A stretch of DNA of 50,127 bases from Clostridiaceae bacterium (lineage in GTDB: Bacteria; Bacillota; Clostridia; Saccharofermentanales; DTU023), in contig DUOO01000024.1 of NCBI GenBank assembly GCA_012838795.1, forward strand, positions 1-50,127. The letters run 5' to 3'. This document shows positions 15,968-25,835 of this stretch, piece after piece. The position numbers and the translations under genes are program-made. Numbering within the stretch: position 1 is the stretch's first letter; every line of letters begins with the position of its first letter. The notes under the pieces were generated by a model. It searched no databases. It saw only the letters and a list, made by a program, of their open reading frames with translations, and was not told the DNA's origin.

Positions 15968-17068
15968 ATGAAAGATTATAAAAGAATTGTTATTAAAGTC
16001 GGCAGTTCAACTTTAACCCATGCGGACGGAAAGTTGGACATCCGGCAAATCAAGAAAATAGTAAAAGAGATTTCCATTCTGACTGATCAGGGTTATGAGT
16101 GTGTTTTCGTCAGTTCCGGAGCAATTGCTGCCGGGATGGGTACGTTAAATATCCACAAAAAGCCGAATGAAATTGACAAACGTCAGGTTTTGGCAGCAGT
16201 CGGTCAAGTTGAGTTAATCCAACTTTATTCCCGGCTTTTTTTTGCTTTTGATCATCCGGTTGCCCAATTACTGTTGACCAAAGATGATTTTTCCAATCGA
16301 ACTCGTTATCTCAATGCACGCAATACTTGCCGATTATTACTTGAGAAAAAAATTATTCCGATCATTAATGAAAATGATTCAGTTTCAATTAACGAAATCA
16401 AACTTGGTGATAATGATTCTTTATCAGCTTTTGTTGCAGCTCTGGTCGATGCGGACCTAATTGTTATATTAACCGATATTGACGGTTTATATGATTCGGA
16501 TCCCAGAGAAAATCCTGATGCAAAACGGTATGATCAAATTACGGAAATCACAGATCAAATAAAGCATATTGCAGGAACAACCGGATCCAAGTTTGGAACC
16601 GGCGGTATGGCAACCAAGATTTTAGCGGCCGAAATGGCTATGTCAAACGGTACAGATTTAATCATTGCCAACGGTGATGATCCGCATGATATCAGCAGGG
16701 CTCTTCGCGGAGAAAAAGTAGGCACGCATTTCATCGCATCCGAGCCTAATTTCAATGCCCGAAAATATTGGTTGCGTTATGCTACTACTTTATCCGGCAA
16801 TATTCATATTGATCAAGGAGCTTACAATGCAATTCTAAAAGGAAAATCTTTATTGCCGGTCGGAATAACGGCAGTTGACGGTGTTTTTGAACCGGGAGCG
16901 GTTGTAGGCATACTTTTTCAAAATAAAAAAGTCGGAGTAGGTATCGTTAACTACAGTAATCTGGAAACAGAAAAAATATTAGGCCGACAAACATCAAAAA
17001 TCAAGGAAATTCTCGGTTATCAGTATTCAGATGTTGTTGTGCACAGTGATAATCTAGTCAAAATTTAA
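15968..17068 (+). CDS. proB: Glutamate 5-kinase
   Basis: This 366-residue enzyme phosphorylates L-glutamate to glutamyl 5-phosphate, the first step of proline synthesis in the cytoplasm. The N-terminal amino-acid-kinase domain begins RIVIKVGSSTLTH and includes FVSSGAIAAG, INENDSVS, ILTDIDGLYDSDPRENPDA and the Gly-rich GSKFGTGGMATK. Residues from about 275 form a PUA domain (LLPVGITAVDG), as in the two-domain ProB enzymes that are feedback-inhibited by proline. AAGGA precedes the ATG. proA follows after 80 bp. Confidence 0.95.
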   Translation: MKDYKRIVIKVGSSTLTHADGKLDIRQIKKIVKEISILTDQGYECVFVSSGAIAAGMGTLNIHKKPNEIDKRQVLAAVGQVELIQLYSRLFFAFDHPVAQLLLTKDDFSNRTRYLNARNTCRLLLEKKIIPIINENDSVSINEIKLGDNDSLSAFVAALVDADLIVILTDIDGLYDSDPRENPDAKRYDQITEITDQIKHIAGTTGSKFGTGGMATKILAAEMAMSNGTDLIIANGDDPHDISRALRGEKVGTHFIASEPNFNARKYWLRYATTLSGNIHIDQGAYNAILKGKSLLPVGITAVDGVFEPGAVVGILFQNKKVGVGIVNYSNLETEKILGRQTSKIKEILGYQYSDVVVHSDNLVKI

Positions 17069-17148
17069 CATATTGTTAATAGAAGTAAATTGTTAAAGTA
17101 TAGGATGTTCTTATAGTAGTAATTTTATCAAATCAAAAGGGGTGAAAT

Positions 17149-18402
17149 ATGATTAAACAATTGTGTCACAGAGCATTAATCGCCGAAACCGAAATGCGTA
17201 CATTATCGACCAAAGTTAAAAATAGAGTTTTAAGAGAAGTTGCCAAAGCATTAATCGCTGAACAAGATGATATCCTGGAATCAAATCAGCTGGATTTAGC
17301 AGCCGGTGAAAAAAACGGACTCAGCGCCGCATTGCTTGATCGCTTAGCACTTAATCCGAGTCGAATCAAAGGCATGGCAGATTCTTTGGAAACCATTGCA
17401 AGTTTCCCTGATCCGATCGGAGAAGTTGTCGAAGGATTCAGAACTGAAAGCGGTTTATCTATCCAAAAAGTCAGAGCACCGCTGGGAATTGTGGCAATTA
17501 TTTATGAATCAAGACCCAATGTAACAATTGATGCTGCAGCCCTTTGCCTTAAATCTTCCAATGTCACTATTCTGCGCGGTTCATCCGCCGCCTTAAATTC
17601 CAATCGGATTTTGGCAGATTTGTTCGCACGTGTCGGGGAATCTAACGGTATGCCTAAAAATGCAGTGCAATTGCTGGATGATCCCGGGCGTGATTCTCTC
17701 AATAAATTAATTGTTCAGAATAAATATATCGATGTGTTAATCCCGCGCGGCGGCAAACAACTCAAAGAATCAATGATGGCAAATTCTACTATTCCGATGA
17801 TCTTTACCGGCGATGGTACTTGTCATATTTATCTGGATGAAACAGCAGAAGATGATAAAATATTGCCAATCATTCTCAATGCCAAAACCCAACGTCCGGG
17901 AACATGTAATTCAGTAGAATGTGTTCTCATTCAAAAAGATAAAAATTATTTAACTGAGGAAATCGTTGAAGCATTACTCGAAGCAGATGTCAAAGTAAAT
18001 ATTACACAAGAACTCTATAATTTGTTACCACATGAATTGAAAACAAAATCTTATTTGTCAGGAGAAGAGCTATTCGGAGTAGAGTTTTTGTCCAAGGAAA
18101 TTCTCCTACACCAAGTAGAATCGGTTGATGTTGCAATTGCCTTTATTAATCAGCACGGAACCCAGCATTCGGATTGTATTTTGACCCAAAATGTAACCAA
18201 TGCAGAAAAATTTCTCAATGAAGTTGACTCTGCAGTTGTTTATCTCAATGCCAGCACTCGCTTCTCGGATGGCGGTGAATTCGGTTTCGGCGGTGAAATA
18301 GGAATTTCCACTCAAAAACTGCATGCAAGAGGCCCGATGGGAATCAAGCAATTAACTTCGGAGAAGTTTCTTGTCCGCGGTCAAGGTCAGATCAGAGAAT
18401 AG
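17149..18402 (+). CDS. proA: Glutamate-5-semialdehyde dehydrogenase (gamma-glutamyl phosphate reductase)
   Basis: The 417-residue protein reduces glutamyl 5-phosphate with NADPH to glutamate 5-semialdehyde, the step after ProB. Recognisable blocks are the aldehyde-dehydrogenase-type YESRPNVTIDAAALCLKS, the catalytic cysteine in RPGTCNSVE, and the family signature NASTRFSDGGEFGFGGEIG followed by HARGPMGI. Length is normal. The start has AAAAGGGG upstream. No proC is in the window. A strong bidirectional terminator follows at once. Confidence 0.95.
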   Translation: MIKQLCHRALIAETEMRTLSTKVKNRVLREVAKALIAEQDDILESNQLDLAAGEKNGLSAALLDRLALNPSRIKGMADSLETIASFPDPIGEVVEGFRTESGLSIQKVRAPLGIVAIIYESRPNVTIDAAALCLKSSNVTILRGSSAALNSNRILADLFARVGESNGMPKNAVQLLDDPGRDSLNKLIVQNKYIDVLIPRGGKQLKESMMANSTIPMIFTGDGTCHIYLDETAEDDKILPIILNAKTQRPGTCNSVECVLIQKDKNYLTEEIVEALLEADVKVNITQELYNLLPHELKTKSYLSGEELFGVEFLSKEILLHQVESVDVAIAFINQHGTQHSDCILTQNVTNAEKFLNEVDSAVVYLNASTRFSDGGEFGFGGEIGISTQKLHARGPMGIKQLTSEKFLVRGQGQIRE

Positions 18403-18406
18403 CGAA

Positions 18407-18440
18407 AAAAGCTTGCTTCTGCAGTATAAAGCAAGCTTTT
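18407..18440. terminator. Bidirectional terminator between proA and the CDF gene
   Basis: AAAAGCTTGCTT (18407-18418) and AAGCAAGCTTTT (18429-18440) form a perfect 12-bp stem with a 10-base loop. The stem ends give T-runs on both strands, so it can end proA and the convergent metal-exporter gene. Confidence 0.85.
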
Positions 18441-18469
18441 CAAAGTGTCAGAAATTCATTAAGAATTAA

Positions 18470-19660
18470 CTATAATTGTTGAATGTCTCCCGTAATTAAA
18501 TCAACTGTTTCAGTTGCATAATTGCGATCGATCGTGATAAAGCATTTAGTGTCCGGATCAATTTTCCGGACACTTTTTTCAATTTCAGCACGCAATTCTT
18601 CATTCGATCGAAATTGATCATCCGGCACTTTCAAATCAAAAATTAATTGTAATTGTTGATCTGCTTTTTGAATACGAAAATCATGTACGGAAATATGAGA
18701 ATCAATTGAACGAACCAGTTTTTCCACTAAAATTCCCCAGCGATTCTGTTCAGGATTATCCAAATCAATCGGATCCATGTGCAATACAAGATTAATATTG
18801 AATTGAATCGCTACTTCGCGTTCAATTTGATCTAAAATATCGTGGCTTGCCATAATATCCTGAGCAGCATCAACTTCAACATGAGCAGTAGCAAAATAGT
18901 TATCAACACCGTAATCATGTACTATCAAATCATGCAAACCGTATACTCCCGGTTTCTCCAGAATTAATTGTTTAATTGACTGTTTGATGTTTTTATCGGG
19001 ACGCTGTCCCAAGATATGATCTGCTGTTTGGCGCAAAATTGAAATGCCGGAATACATTATAAATATTGACATCAGGATACCGGTATAACCGTCAATTGCT
19101 AAACCGAATATATTGCCCAGGAAAATTGTCAACAATAAACAGAAATTGACAACAGCATCGCCCAAGCTATCTTTGGCTGTTGCCTTAATCACCAGAGAAT
19201 CTATTTTTTTGCTCTGCTGCATATAATAAAAATAAAGTCCTGTTTTAACCAACATTGATAAAATAAGAGTTCCATAAAGAAACCACGATACCGAAATCAA
19301 AGTCGGATTAATTATTTTTTTAATTGAAGATTTGCCTAACTCAAAAGCCAAAACCAGAACAAACATTGCAACAATTGCGGAAGCAATATATTCAAATCTC
19401 GCATGTCCGAAAGGATGATCACGATCAGCTGGCCTTGACGAAATTTTGAAACTGATCAAGACAATAATTGCCGATGCAAAATCAGACAGATTGTTCACCG
19501 CATCGGCAACCATAGCAATGCTGCCCGATAAAAATCCGACAATAATTTTTGTCACAAAGAGAGCGAGATTGACTACCAGCCCTATTATACTGACCTTAAC
19601 ACCGATTCGTGCTCGCATATTATCAGATATGACTAATTTGACCTTAACTTCATTATTCAT
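18470..19660 (-). CDS. CDF-family divalent metal exporter, probably manganese
   Basis: The 396-residue protein has six membrane helices and a long cytoplasmic C-terminal part (about 210-396). Cation diffusion facilitators export divalent metals by proton exchange as dimers. The transport site here has N56-x3-D60 in helix 2 and D164-x3-D168 in helix 5. Zinc transporters have His in this site; the Asn/Asp, Asp/Asp set is that of MntE-like manganese exporters, so Mn2+ is the best guess. The C-terminus is longer than in FieF-like proteins. The ATG has no clear Shine-Dalgarno; a mini-ORF ATG-TTT-TAA with a good one lies just upstream. Confidence 0.82.
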   Translation of the reverse strand: MNNEVKVKLVISDNMRARIGVKVSIIGLVVNLALFVTKIIVGFLSGSIAMVADAVNNLSDFASAIIVLISFKISSRPADRDHPFGHARFEYIASAIVAMFVLVLAFELGKSSIKKIINPTLISVSWFLYGTLILSMLVKTGLYFYYMQQSKKIDSLVIKATAKDSLGDAVVNFCLLLTIFLGNIFGLAIDGYTGILMSIFIMYSGISILRQTADHILGQRPDKNIKQSIKQLILEKPGVYGLHDLIVHDYGVDNYFATAHVEVDAAQDIMASHDILDQIEREVAIQFNINLVLHMDPIDLDNPEQNRWGILVEKLVRSIDSHISVHDFRIQKADQQLQLIFDLKVPDDQFRSNEELRAEIEKSVRKIDPDTKCFITIDRNYATETVDLITGDIQQL

Positions 19661-19775
19661 AAACTGTACTTTAAAACATAGATTGTCAGCTTCCTTTGAA
19701 TCTGTTATTCATAATCTTTATTACAATTCAAAGTTTGTTGTGATCTGCTGAAACTTACTTTGATTACTGCAAAAT

Positions 19776-20369
19776 TTATTTATTTTTAATGTGAGATTCA
19801 ACCAGCGGTACCAATGATTCTTCCGCGATCTCAACTGAAATGTCTTTACCGCATAATGCTTCAATTATTTTCAGAGCAAAATATATTGAAGTTGCAGGTC
19901 CTCTGGCTGTTATTAAATTACCGTCTTGTACCACAATATCTTCTTTGTATTCACTGTAAGAAAATTCATCATCATCATAACCCGGATAGGAAGTCCCTGC
20001 TTTTCCTTCAGTCAAACCGGCTCTTTCCAAAACAATCGGGGCTGCACAAATAGCTGCTACAATTTTACCGATCGCTGACATCTGTTTGATTAATCCGATT
20101 ACAGCTTCAGAATCTCTTAAATATTCAGCACCTGGCAAACCGCCGGGCAAAACTACACCATCATAATCTGCTGCTATTTTCGCTGTTAAATCTGACAACA
20201 GACCGTTGCATTTAATTTCTATTCCGTGTGCTCCGACTACTTCTACACTATCCTTGATTGATACCATTGTTACTTCAATATCAGCTCTGCGCACAAAATC
20301 GACTACTGATAACGCTTCAATTTCCTCAAATCCGTCTGCGAATAATACTGCTATTTTTTTCTTGGACAT
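19776..20369 (-). CDS. DJ-1/PfpI family protein
   Basis: The 197-residue cytoplasmic protein has the class I glutamine amidotransferase-like fold of DJ-1/YajL/PfpI. It shows the conserved Glu in DGFEEIEA, GGLPGAEYLRDSE and the nucleophile elbow AAICAAPIVLERAG with the reactive Cys. Members act as stress-response chaperones, glyoxalases or deglycases; the exact activity is debated and cannot be chosen here. The ATG at 20369 has GGGAGG five bases upstream; a GTG six codons earlier would overlap it. The CDF gene lies 115 bp downstream on the same strand. Confidence 0.88.
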   Translation of the reverse strand: MSKKKIAVLFADGFEEIEALSVVDFVRRADIEVTMVSIKDSVEVVGAHGIEIKCNGLLSDLTAKIAADYDGVVLPGGLPGAEYLRDSEAVIGLIKQMSAIGKIVAAICAAPIVLERAGLTEGKAGTSYPGYDDDEFSYSEYKEDIVVQDGNLITARGPATSIYFALKIIEALCGKDISVEIAEESLVPLVESHIKNK

Positions 20370-20500
20370 CTTTACCTCCCTATACACTTTTCTAAGTCAA
20401 TTATTAATCTCTTTATGCTTTTCTTATATATTAATCAGATTTTGTTCTTCTGTAAAATAATCTGTATTTTCAAGCTTTTTTAACAATTTGCATTTTGGTA

Positions 20501-21601
20501 TTATTCATAGCGCAAGGCATCAATCGGATTGAGCCGAGCAGCTTTGCGCGCAGGAGCAATTCCAAAAATCAAACCGATCAGAATAGAAAAAATAATTGCA
20601 ATGGCAATCCAGCGTATGCTTAAAACAACTCTAAATTTCAGAATAGCAGAAGCAATTCGAGACAGTATAACACCTAACAACAAGCCGCAAAATCCGCCAA
20701 ACAAAGTCAAAAAAGTCGCTTCAGTCAAAAATTGGATCAAAATATCATTCATCATAGCTCCGATAGCTTTGCGAATCCCGATTTCCCGATATCTCTCAGT
20801 CACTGAAACCAGCATAATATTCATAACTCCGATACCGCCGACAACTAGAGAAATTGCTGCAATAACTGAAATCACAATTGTCACAACATTCATGATATTT
20901 TCAATTTGTTCCAACATATCACCCATGTTTTGACTGCTGTATATTCCTAAACCTGCATTATCATGACGTAATTCAAGTAATTGAATTGCTTGGGCATTGA
21001 CTTGATCTATCAGATTGGGACCTTCCGCCATCAGCATAATCCCCATGGAACGGCTATTATTGGGGAAATAATGCTGAATTGTCCTAGCTGTCGTATAAAA
21101 AAACAAAGGAATTTCATCAGTCATCGTCCCGCTGCCGGTCAACATGGTGTTCATCAAATCTCCACCCGGATAATTGATTACACCTACTATTTTTCCCTTT
21201 AATATTTGATGTTCGACTTCTATTTTTACTTCTTGACCGATCGCATGTTCCGTCGAAACGAAAAATCGCTTGGCTGTCATTGGATCTATAATTATACTTG
21301 GCAAGCCGTCTTCATATTCAACCGGCGTGAAGAACCTGCCGGCAACCAATTCCGGAGTGTACATTTGCATGAAACTTGAATCAATTCCCATGAAAAATAT
21401 CAAGTGATCTTCAAATTCCGTTTGATAATTACCGAAGGTATAAACCGGACGCGAAATGTATTTGAGGTTTTTAATCTGTTTTCCAAGTGCCTCAACATCA
21501 TCCTGATTTATCCTGTCAGAATCACTTGCTTTACTGAAATTAAGCGAAATAGTTGAGCTTGAAGCACCTAATTCCTCAAACTCACCCAGAATCAATATCA
21601 A
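20501..21601 (-). pseudogene. MacB-type ABC permease missing its N-terminal membrane helix
   Basis: About 366 codons remain. They encode the extracytoplasmic MacB core (ISLNFSKASDSD onward, about 15-240) and the FtsX-type C-terminal block of three helices with VVGGIGVMNIMLVSVTERYR and REIGIRKAIGA. MacB permeases normally start with a cytoplasmic tail and a first membrane helix, about 35-40 residues earlier. Here the frame begins with LILGEFEELGASSS, which corresponds to the point just after that helix. No ATPase domain or gene is present. The 5' end overlaps the adaptor remnant by 20 bp in another frame and has only a TTG without a binding site. I read it as decapitated by a deletion. Confidence 0.75.
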
Positions 21602-23527
21602 AACCGATTATTACTTTATCCAAATCATCACCTGAGATATTCATTTTAATTAACACGGTATTTGAATTTCTTAAAATGCTATCCGATCCTGACATATTGC
21701 CGAACATTTGTAAATTCATATCTTCTAAGCCGTCGGAAAAAGTTTCACTTTGACTTTTAGCAACCGGGCTCTTATATATAACTTCACCGGTCAATTCCAA
21801 GTCTTCATAATCATAAATTACTTTCTGGCCTACCTCAATTATCATGGCATCTCTTTTATTTGCTTGGTAAATCGCAACCAATTCGTTATCTGAGAAAATT
21901 TTTAAAGCTGTCGTTGCTTGATCAATTGTTTGTCCTTGTTCTACATTCAGTTCGGCAATTAAACCGGCAAAATCTGCCGTAATCGGTTGATCATACTGAT
22001 TTATCGATTCATCCAATTCGGAAATTCTTTGTTCAAGCTGTTCGCTGACAGTCAAACCTTGTTGCAGACTATTTTGCAATAAAACATTTTGTAAATTTTG
22101 ATCTATATCAGGCATTGAAGGAATGGCCAAAAGCCGGGGCAACAGTTGCAACCCGGATACATTCAAATTTGCAGAGTAATTCAATAATGTCGGCACAATA
22201 TTGGAAATTTGCAATTCACCGATTATTCCTTTTTTATTTGCATTGCAATTGATCATAATACTATGCTGTTCCGGATCAAAATTCAAATTGTTCGCCCCGC
22301 TGTCCGATATATCATGCGGAACTTCAGATGTATCAGGTACTGCTTCTGATGTTTCCGATATTTCCGCAGTAGTAGTTACGGTTGATTTGCTGCCGGATGA
22401 ATCTGAGGAATTTGGTTGCTCTTGTGACTCGGTCGTGCTGCCGATTGAATTGGATTTGCCGGCAGTAGTCGGAATTTCTTCATTATCTTGAGATTCGGTC
22501 GGGTCTGCAGTTGTATTTGACGGAGCGGTAAAATCCGGAATGCCGGGTGTTGTAGGAATACCGGGCAGAGTCGGGATGCTCGGCAATGTGGGCAAACTTG
22601 GTGTTGTCGGTACACTTGGCAACGTTGGCATATCGGATAACGCAGACAAATTTTCACTAATTTCTTGTACCAATTCATCTATTTGGGAAATTAAATTTGT
22701 AATTTCTGTTTGATTTTGATTTGCTTCAATTAGCCAATCATCAACTAATGTTTTAAAGTTGGGATACAAATCCGACTCTGAAAATTTTTCTTGGAACTCT
22801 TGGAAAAATTCTTCAACCAAAGATTGTATGCTCTGCCAAAACTCCAGTTGTTGTTTCATGACATTGAGCAAATCAATCAAGTCTTGAGTCGGCTCAAAAC
22901 TACTGACTAAATCAAGCATTTTACTGATTTGACCGGTAAAAATCTGTGCCTGTTCAGTTAAATAAATAGCTCTGTCAAGAACCGTTAATATTCCCTGATA
23001 ATTTGCCTGATCAGTGAAAATATCCGGTAAAGTCAAATTTGCTAGCTTGAGTAATCAGGCATTTGAAAACTGTAAGGCATTGCATTTAATAAATCACTTT
23101 GCATATTGGCAGCAGTTAAGAGATCTTCCTGATTCATTAAACCGGACAAATCAGATTGTTCCTCCATAGATTTTTCTAAATTCTCCAACTCCTTTTCCAG
23201 TTCAGATTTATCTTCAGACCAGGCTTTTGTATCAATTAGTAATAGTTTATCGCCTTTTGCAATCTGATCCCCTTCAGCAACATATAATTCTTTAATCTGT
23301 GCCTTGGCCGGTAATTCCACAATTTGTTCATTTACAGGTTCCAGGTAAGCATTAATAAAAAATGTTCTGGAAAAATCTTGATATTCAACCGCACCTAAAG
23401 TTACAGTTTCTAATTTTATCGGATTACCGAAAATCAAATAGATAATTGATATCGACAAAACTAAAATCAAGACAATACTAAATATTTTTGATCTTATTTT
23501 CGATTTAGGTCGATAATTAATTTGCAA
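21582..23527 (-). pseudogene. HlyD/MacA-type efflux adaptor, frameshifted and 3'-truncated
   Basis: The 5' part (23527-23042) encodes a membrane anchor (IFSIVLILVLSISIIYLIFG), the first half of the lipoyl domain (ELPAKAQIKELYVAEGD) and a coiled-coil start, then hits TAG. The protein continues in another frame from about 23036 (LTLPDIFTDQANYQ) through helices, a Pro/Thr/Ser-rich linker, the second lipoyl half (ADFAGLIAELNVEQGQT) and part of the beta-barrel, ending at DDLDKVIIGFDIDSG. Adaptors normally go on another 60-80 residues. One indel near 23040-23050 and one deletion at about 21600 explain the structure. A sequencing error could mimic the first but not the second. Confidence 0.75.
22520..22635 (-). 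repeat. Pro/Thr-rich coding repeats in the adaptor
   Basis: The encoded linker repeats a P-T-L-P-S-x-P / P-G-I-P-T-T-P pattern about seven times. The DNA copies have drifted, so the repeat is clearer in protein than in bases. It separates the coiled-coil region from an acidic Ser/Thr-rich stretch. Confidence 0.7.
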
Positions 23528-23555
23528 TTAATACTCCTAATTAGTTCAGTAGGGA

Positions 23556-25010
23556 TTAAGAGTGTTCGGCCAAGAAAGACTGTCTCAAATCCCATAATTC
23601 TTGCGACAGATCCACATAATAGGTTTGAGGATTTTCGAAACGCTTAATTGAATCCCAAAGACGATCCAGTTGATCGGCACAATGCTTGCGTATTGTACTT
23701 AAGGGAATATCCGGATAAACCGGCTGGCCTTTAACAAATATCGGTTGCAATAATTTTTCCGCTCTGAAATTAGTCAGGGTTTTTCGTTTCCAAGTATGAT
23801 ACGGATCAAAAATTTCCAAATCTTGCGTGTCATCAATCGTTTCACCTGCCAAGGTAATCAAATCGGCTAAAGCAAATCCGGTATCCCTGTCATAGAAACG
23901 CCATACTTCTTTTGAACCGGGATTGGTGATTTTTTCCGGATTATCTGAAATTTTCATACGTGGCACTACTTCTCCGTTAACTTCAATTGCCGATAATTTA
24001 TAGACCCCTCCAAAAACCGGTTCAGCTCTCGAGGTTATTAAACGTTCACCAACTCCGAAACTGTCAATTTGGGCACCTTGTGTTAAAAGTTCACGAATCA
24101 GGTATTCATCCATTGCATTGCTGACTGTGATTTGGCAATCAGCAAGTCCTGCCGCATCCAACATTTCACGTGCTTTAATAGTCAAATAAGTCAAATCACC
24201 CGAATCGATTCGAATTGCTTTCAATCTTTTACCCATCGGTTTCAGAATATCCTGTGAAACTTTAATCGCATTCGGAATACCGGAATGTAAAGTATTATAT
24301 GTATCAACCAGGAATTGTGTATTGTCGGGATAGGTTTTGGCATAAGCTGCAAAAGCATCATACTCTGTCGGAAACGATTGAACCCAGCTATGTGCCATTG
24401 TGCCCATGGCAGGAATGTCAAATTGTTGAGCAGCTATAGTACATGAAGTTCCGGCAACACCGGCAATATAGGCAGCTCTCGCACCCAAAACAGATGCATC
24501 ATATCCTTGAGCACGTCTTGCACCAAATTCCATTACCGGACGTTTTTTGGCAGATCTGACAATTCGCGAAGATTTTGTTGCGATCAGACTTTGGTGATTA
24601 ATTGTTACAAGCAGCATGGTTTCAATCATTTGAGCTTGCATAAGCGGACCCGTTACTTTGACAATCGGTTCACCCGGAAAAATCGGTGTACCTTCAGGAA
24701 TTGCCCAGACATCACATGCAAATTCAAAATTCTCGAGGTAATCTAAAAAATCCTGATCAAAAAGATTCAAATCTTTCAGATATTCAATATCTTCCTGTTC
24801 AAATTTTAAATCTTTCAAATAATCAATCATTTGTTGGACACCGGCCATTATTGCATAGCCACCTGATTCAGGAACATTACGAAAGAAAAGGTCGAAACAT
24901 GCTATACTCTCTTTTAGCCCGTTTTGCAAATAACCATTCATCATCGTCAATTCATATAAATCTGTCAGCATGGTCATATTTGTACGTAAATTCCAATTGT
25001 AATTTGTCAT
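23556..25010 (-). CDS. pncB: Nicotinate phosphoribosyltransferase
   Basis: The 484-residue enzyme joins nicotinate and PRPP, with ATP hydrolysis, to give nicotinate mononucleotide for NAD salvage. Visible family features are the N-terminal LTDLYELTMMNGYLQNG, the catalytic-histidine block GTMAHSWVQSFPTEYDAF, IRIDSGDLTYLTIKAREM and FGVGERLITSRAEPVFGGVY. Length fits the longer Gram-positive type. The start has GAGGTG upstream. It follows truA by 9 bp, so it is probably co-transcribed with the ROK-truA end of the ECF cluster. Confidence 0.93.
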   Translation of the reverse strand: MTNYNWNLRTNMTMLTDLYELTMMNGYLQNGLKESIACFDLFFRNVPESGGYAIMAGVQQMIDYLKDLKFEQEDIEYLKDLNLFDQDFLDYLENFEFACDVWAIPEGTPIFPGEPIVKVTGPLMQAQMIETMLLVTINHQSLIATKSSRIVRSAKKRPVMEFGARRAQGYDASVLGARAAYIAGVAGTSCTIAAQQFDIPAMGTMAHSWVQSFPTEYDAFAAYAKTYPDNTQFLVDTYNTLHSGIPNAIKVSQDILKPMGKRLKAIRIDSGDLTYLTIKAREMLDAAGLADCQITVSNAMDEYLIRELLTQGAQIDSFGVGERLITSRAEPVFGGVYKLSAIEVNGEVVPRMKISDNPEKITNPGSKEVWRFYDRDTGFALADLITLAGETIDDTQDLEIFDPYHTWKRKTLTNFRAEKLLQPIFVKGQPVYPDIPLSTIRKHCADQLDRLWDSIKRFENPQTYYVDLSQELWDLRQSFLAEHS

Positions 25011-25019
25011 TTGTTCACC

Positions 25020-25826
25020 TCATATATAATTATTAAACTGACGATCATAAAATTCCATTAAACCGTCTTGTCCGAATAAGACTTTTGGATAAAAAACTTT
25101 ATTTAGAAAAAGTCCTTGAGCAGGCATCGTTTTACCCATAAGCGTACGATCCTTGCTTTCAAGATATTCCGGAATATCTTTGCTATCTATTTTACCACTT
25201 CCGATATAAAATAAGGTACCTGCCAAAATTCTTATCATATGATATAAAAATCCGGTACCGACAACATCTAAACGAATAATGTTTTCAGCATATTCCGCTA
25301 TTTGCAGTCGTAGAATTTCTCTGACAGTTGTATTGACCGAAGTTCCCTGATCAGCAAGTGCTGCAAAATCCTTTTCTCCGATAAAATGAACACAAGCATC
25401 TTGCATTCTTTGTAAATCTATCTCTCCGCTTATATGGGCGGTAAAATTACGTAAAATAGAAGGTTTTGCCGTACTATGATAATAAAAATATGAATAGTGT
25501 TTGCCTTGAGCATCAAAACGCGCATTAAAATCTCGGGCGACTTCTTTTGCCGCAATAACGCTGACCCCGGCAGGCAATACCGTATTCAAAGCCAAATGGA
25601 TTCTGTCTGTCGGTATTTTAGCCGAAGTTTTAAAATTTGCCACTAAGCCTGTTGCATGTACTCCTGCATCGGTACGACTGGAACCGATTATATTTATCTT
25701 TTCACCGGTTAATTCAGCCCAACCGTCCTGCATCGCTTGCTGAACAGTATAAGCATTTTTTTGAAGTTGCCAACCATGAAAACATGAACCGTCATATGAT
25801 ATTTTCAAAGCTATGTTTTTATTCAT
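25020..25826 (-). CDS. truA: tRNA pseudouridine synthase A
   Basis: The 268-residue enzyme makes pseudouridine at positions 38-40 of the tRNA anticodon arm. The catalytic aspartate is in GSSRTDAGVHATG, and ISYDGSCFHGWQLQ and DVVGTGFLYHMIRILAG are standard TruA blocks. In Bacillota truA commonly follows ecfA1-ecfA2-ecfT; here a ROK kinase gene separates it from ecfT. The ATG follows the ROK stop by 9 bp and has no clear Shine-Dalgarno, which suggests coupled translation. Confidence 0.94.
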   Translation of the reverse strand: MNKNIALKISYDGSCFHGWQLQKNAYTVQQAMQDGWAELTGEKINIIGSSRTDAGVHATGLVANFKTSAKIPTDRIHLALNTVLPAGVSVIAAKEVARDFNARFDAQGKHYSYFYYHSTAKPSILRNFTAHISGEIDLQRMQDACVHFIGEKDFAALADQGTSVNTTVREILRLQIAEYAENIIRLDVVGTGFLYHMIRILAGTLFYIGSGKIDSKDIPEYLESKDRTLMGKTMPAQGLFLNKVFYPKVLFGQDGLMEFYDRQFNNYI

Positions 25827-25835
25827 TAAATCAAA

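Noticed and set aside
19661-19700. Mini-ORF ATG-TTT-TAA as a functional leader peptide of the CDF gene
   Set aside because: Two sense codons with a plausible binding site are too little evidence; kept only as a remark.
22520-22635. CRISPR or noncoding repeat array
   Set aside because: The periodicity is in the encoded Pro/Thr-rich protein and the base copies are diverged and unspaced.
23030-23060. Programmed frameshift in the adaptor gene
   Set aside because: An A-AAT-TTG heptamer exists but lies after the TAG that ends the first frame, so ribosomes could not use it; an indel is simpler.
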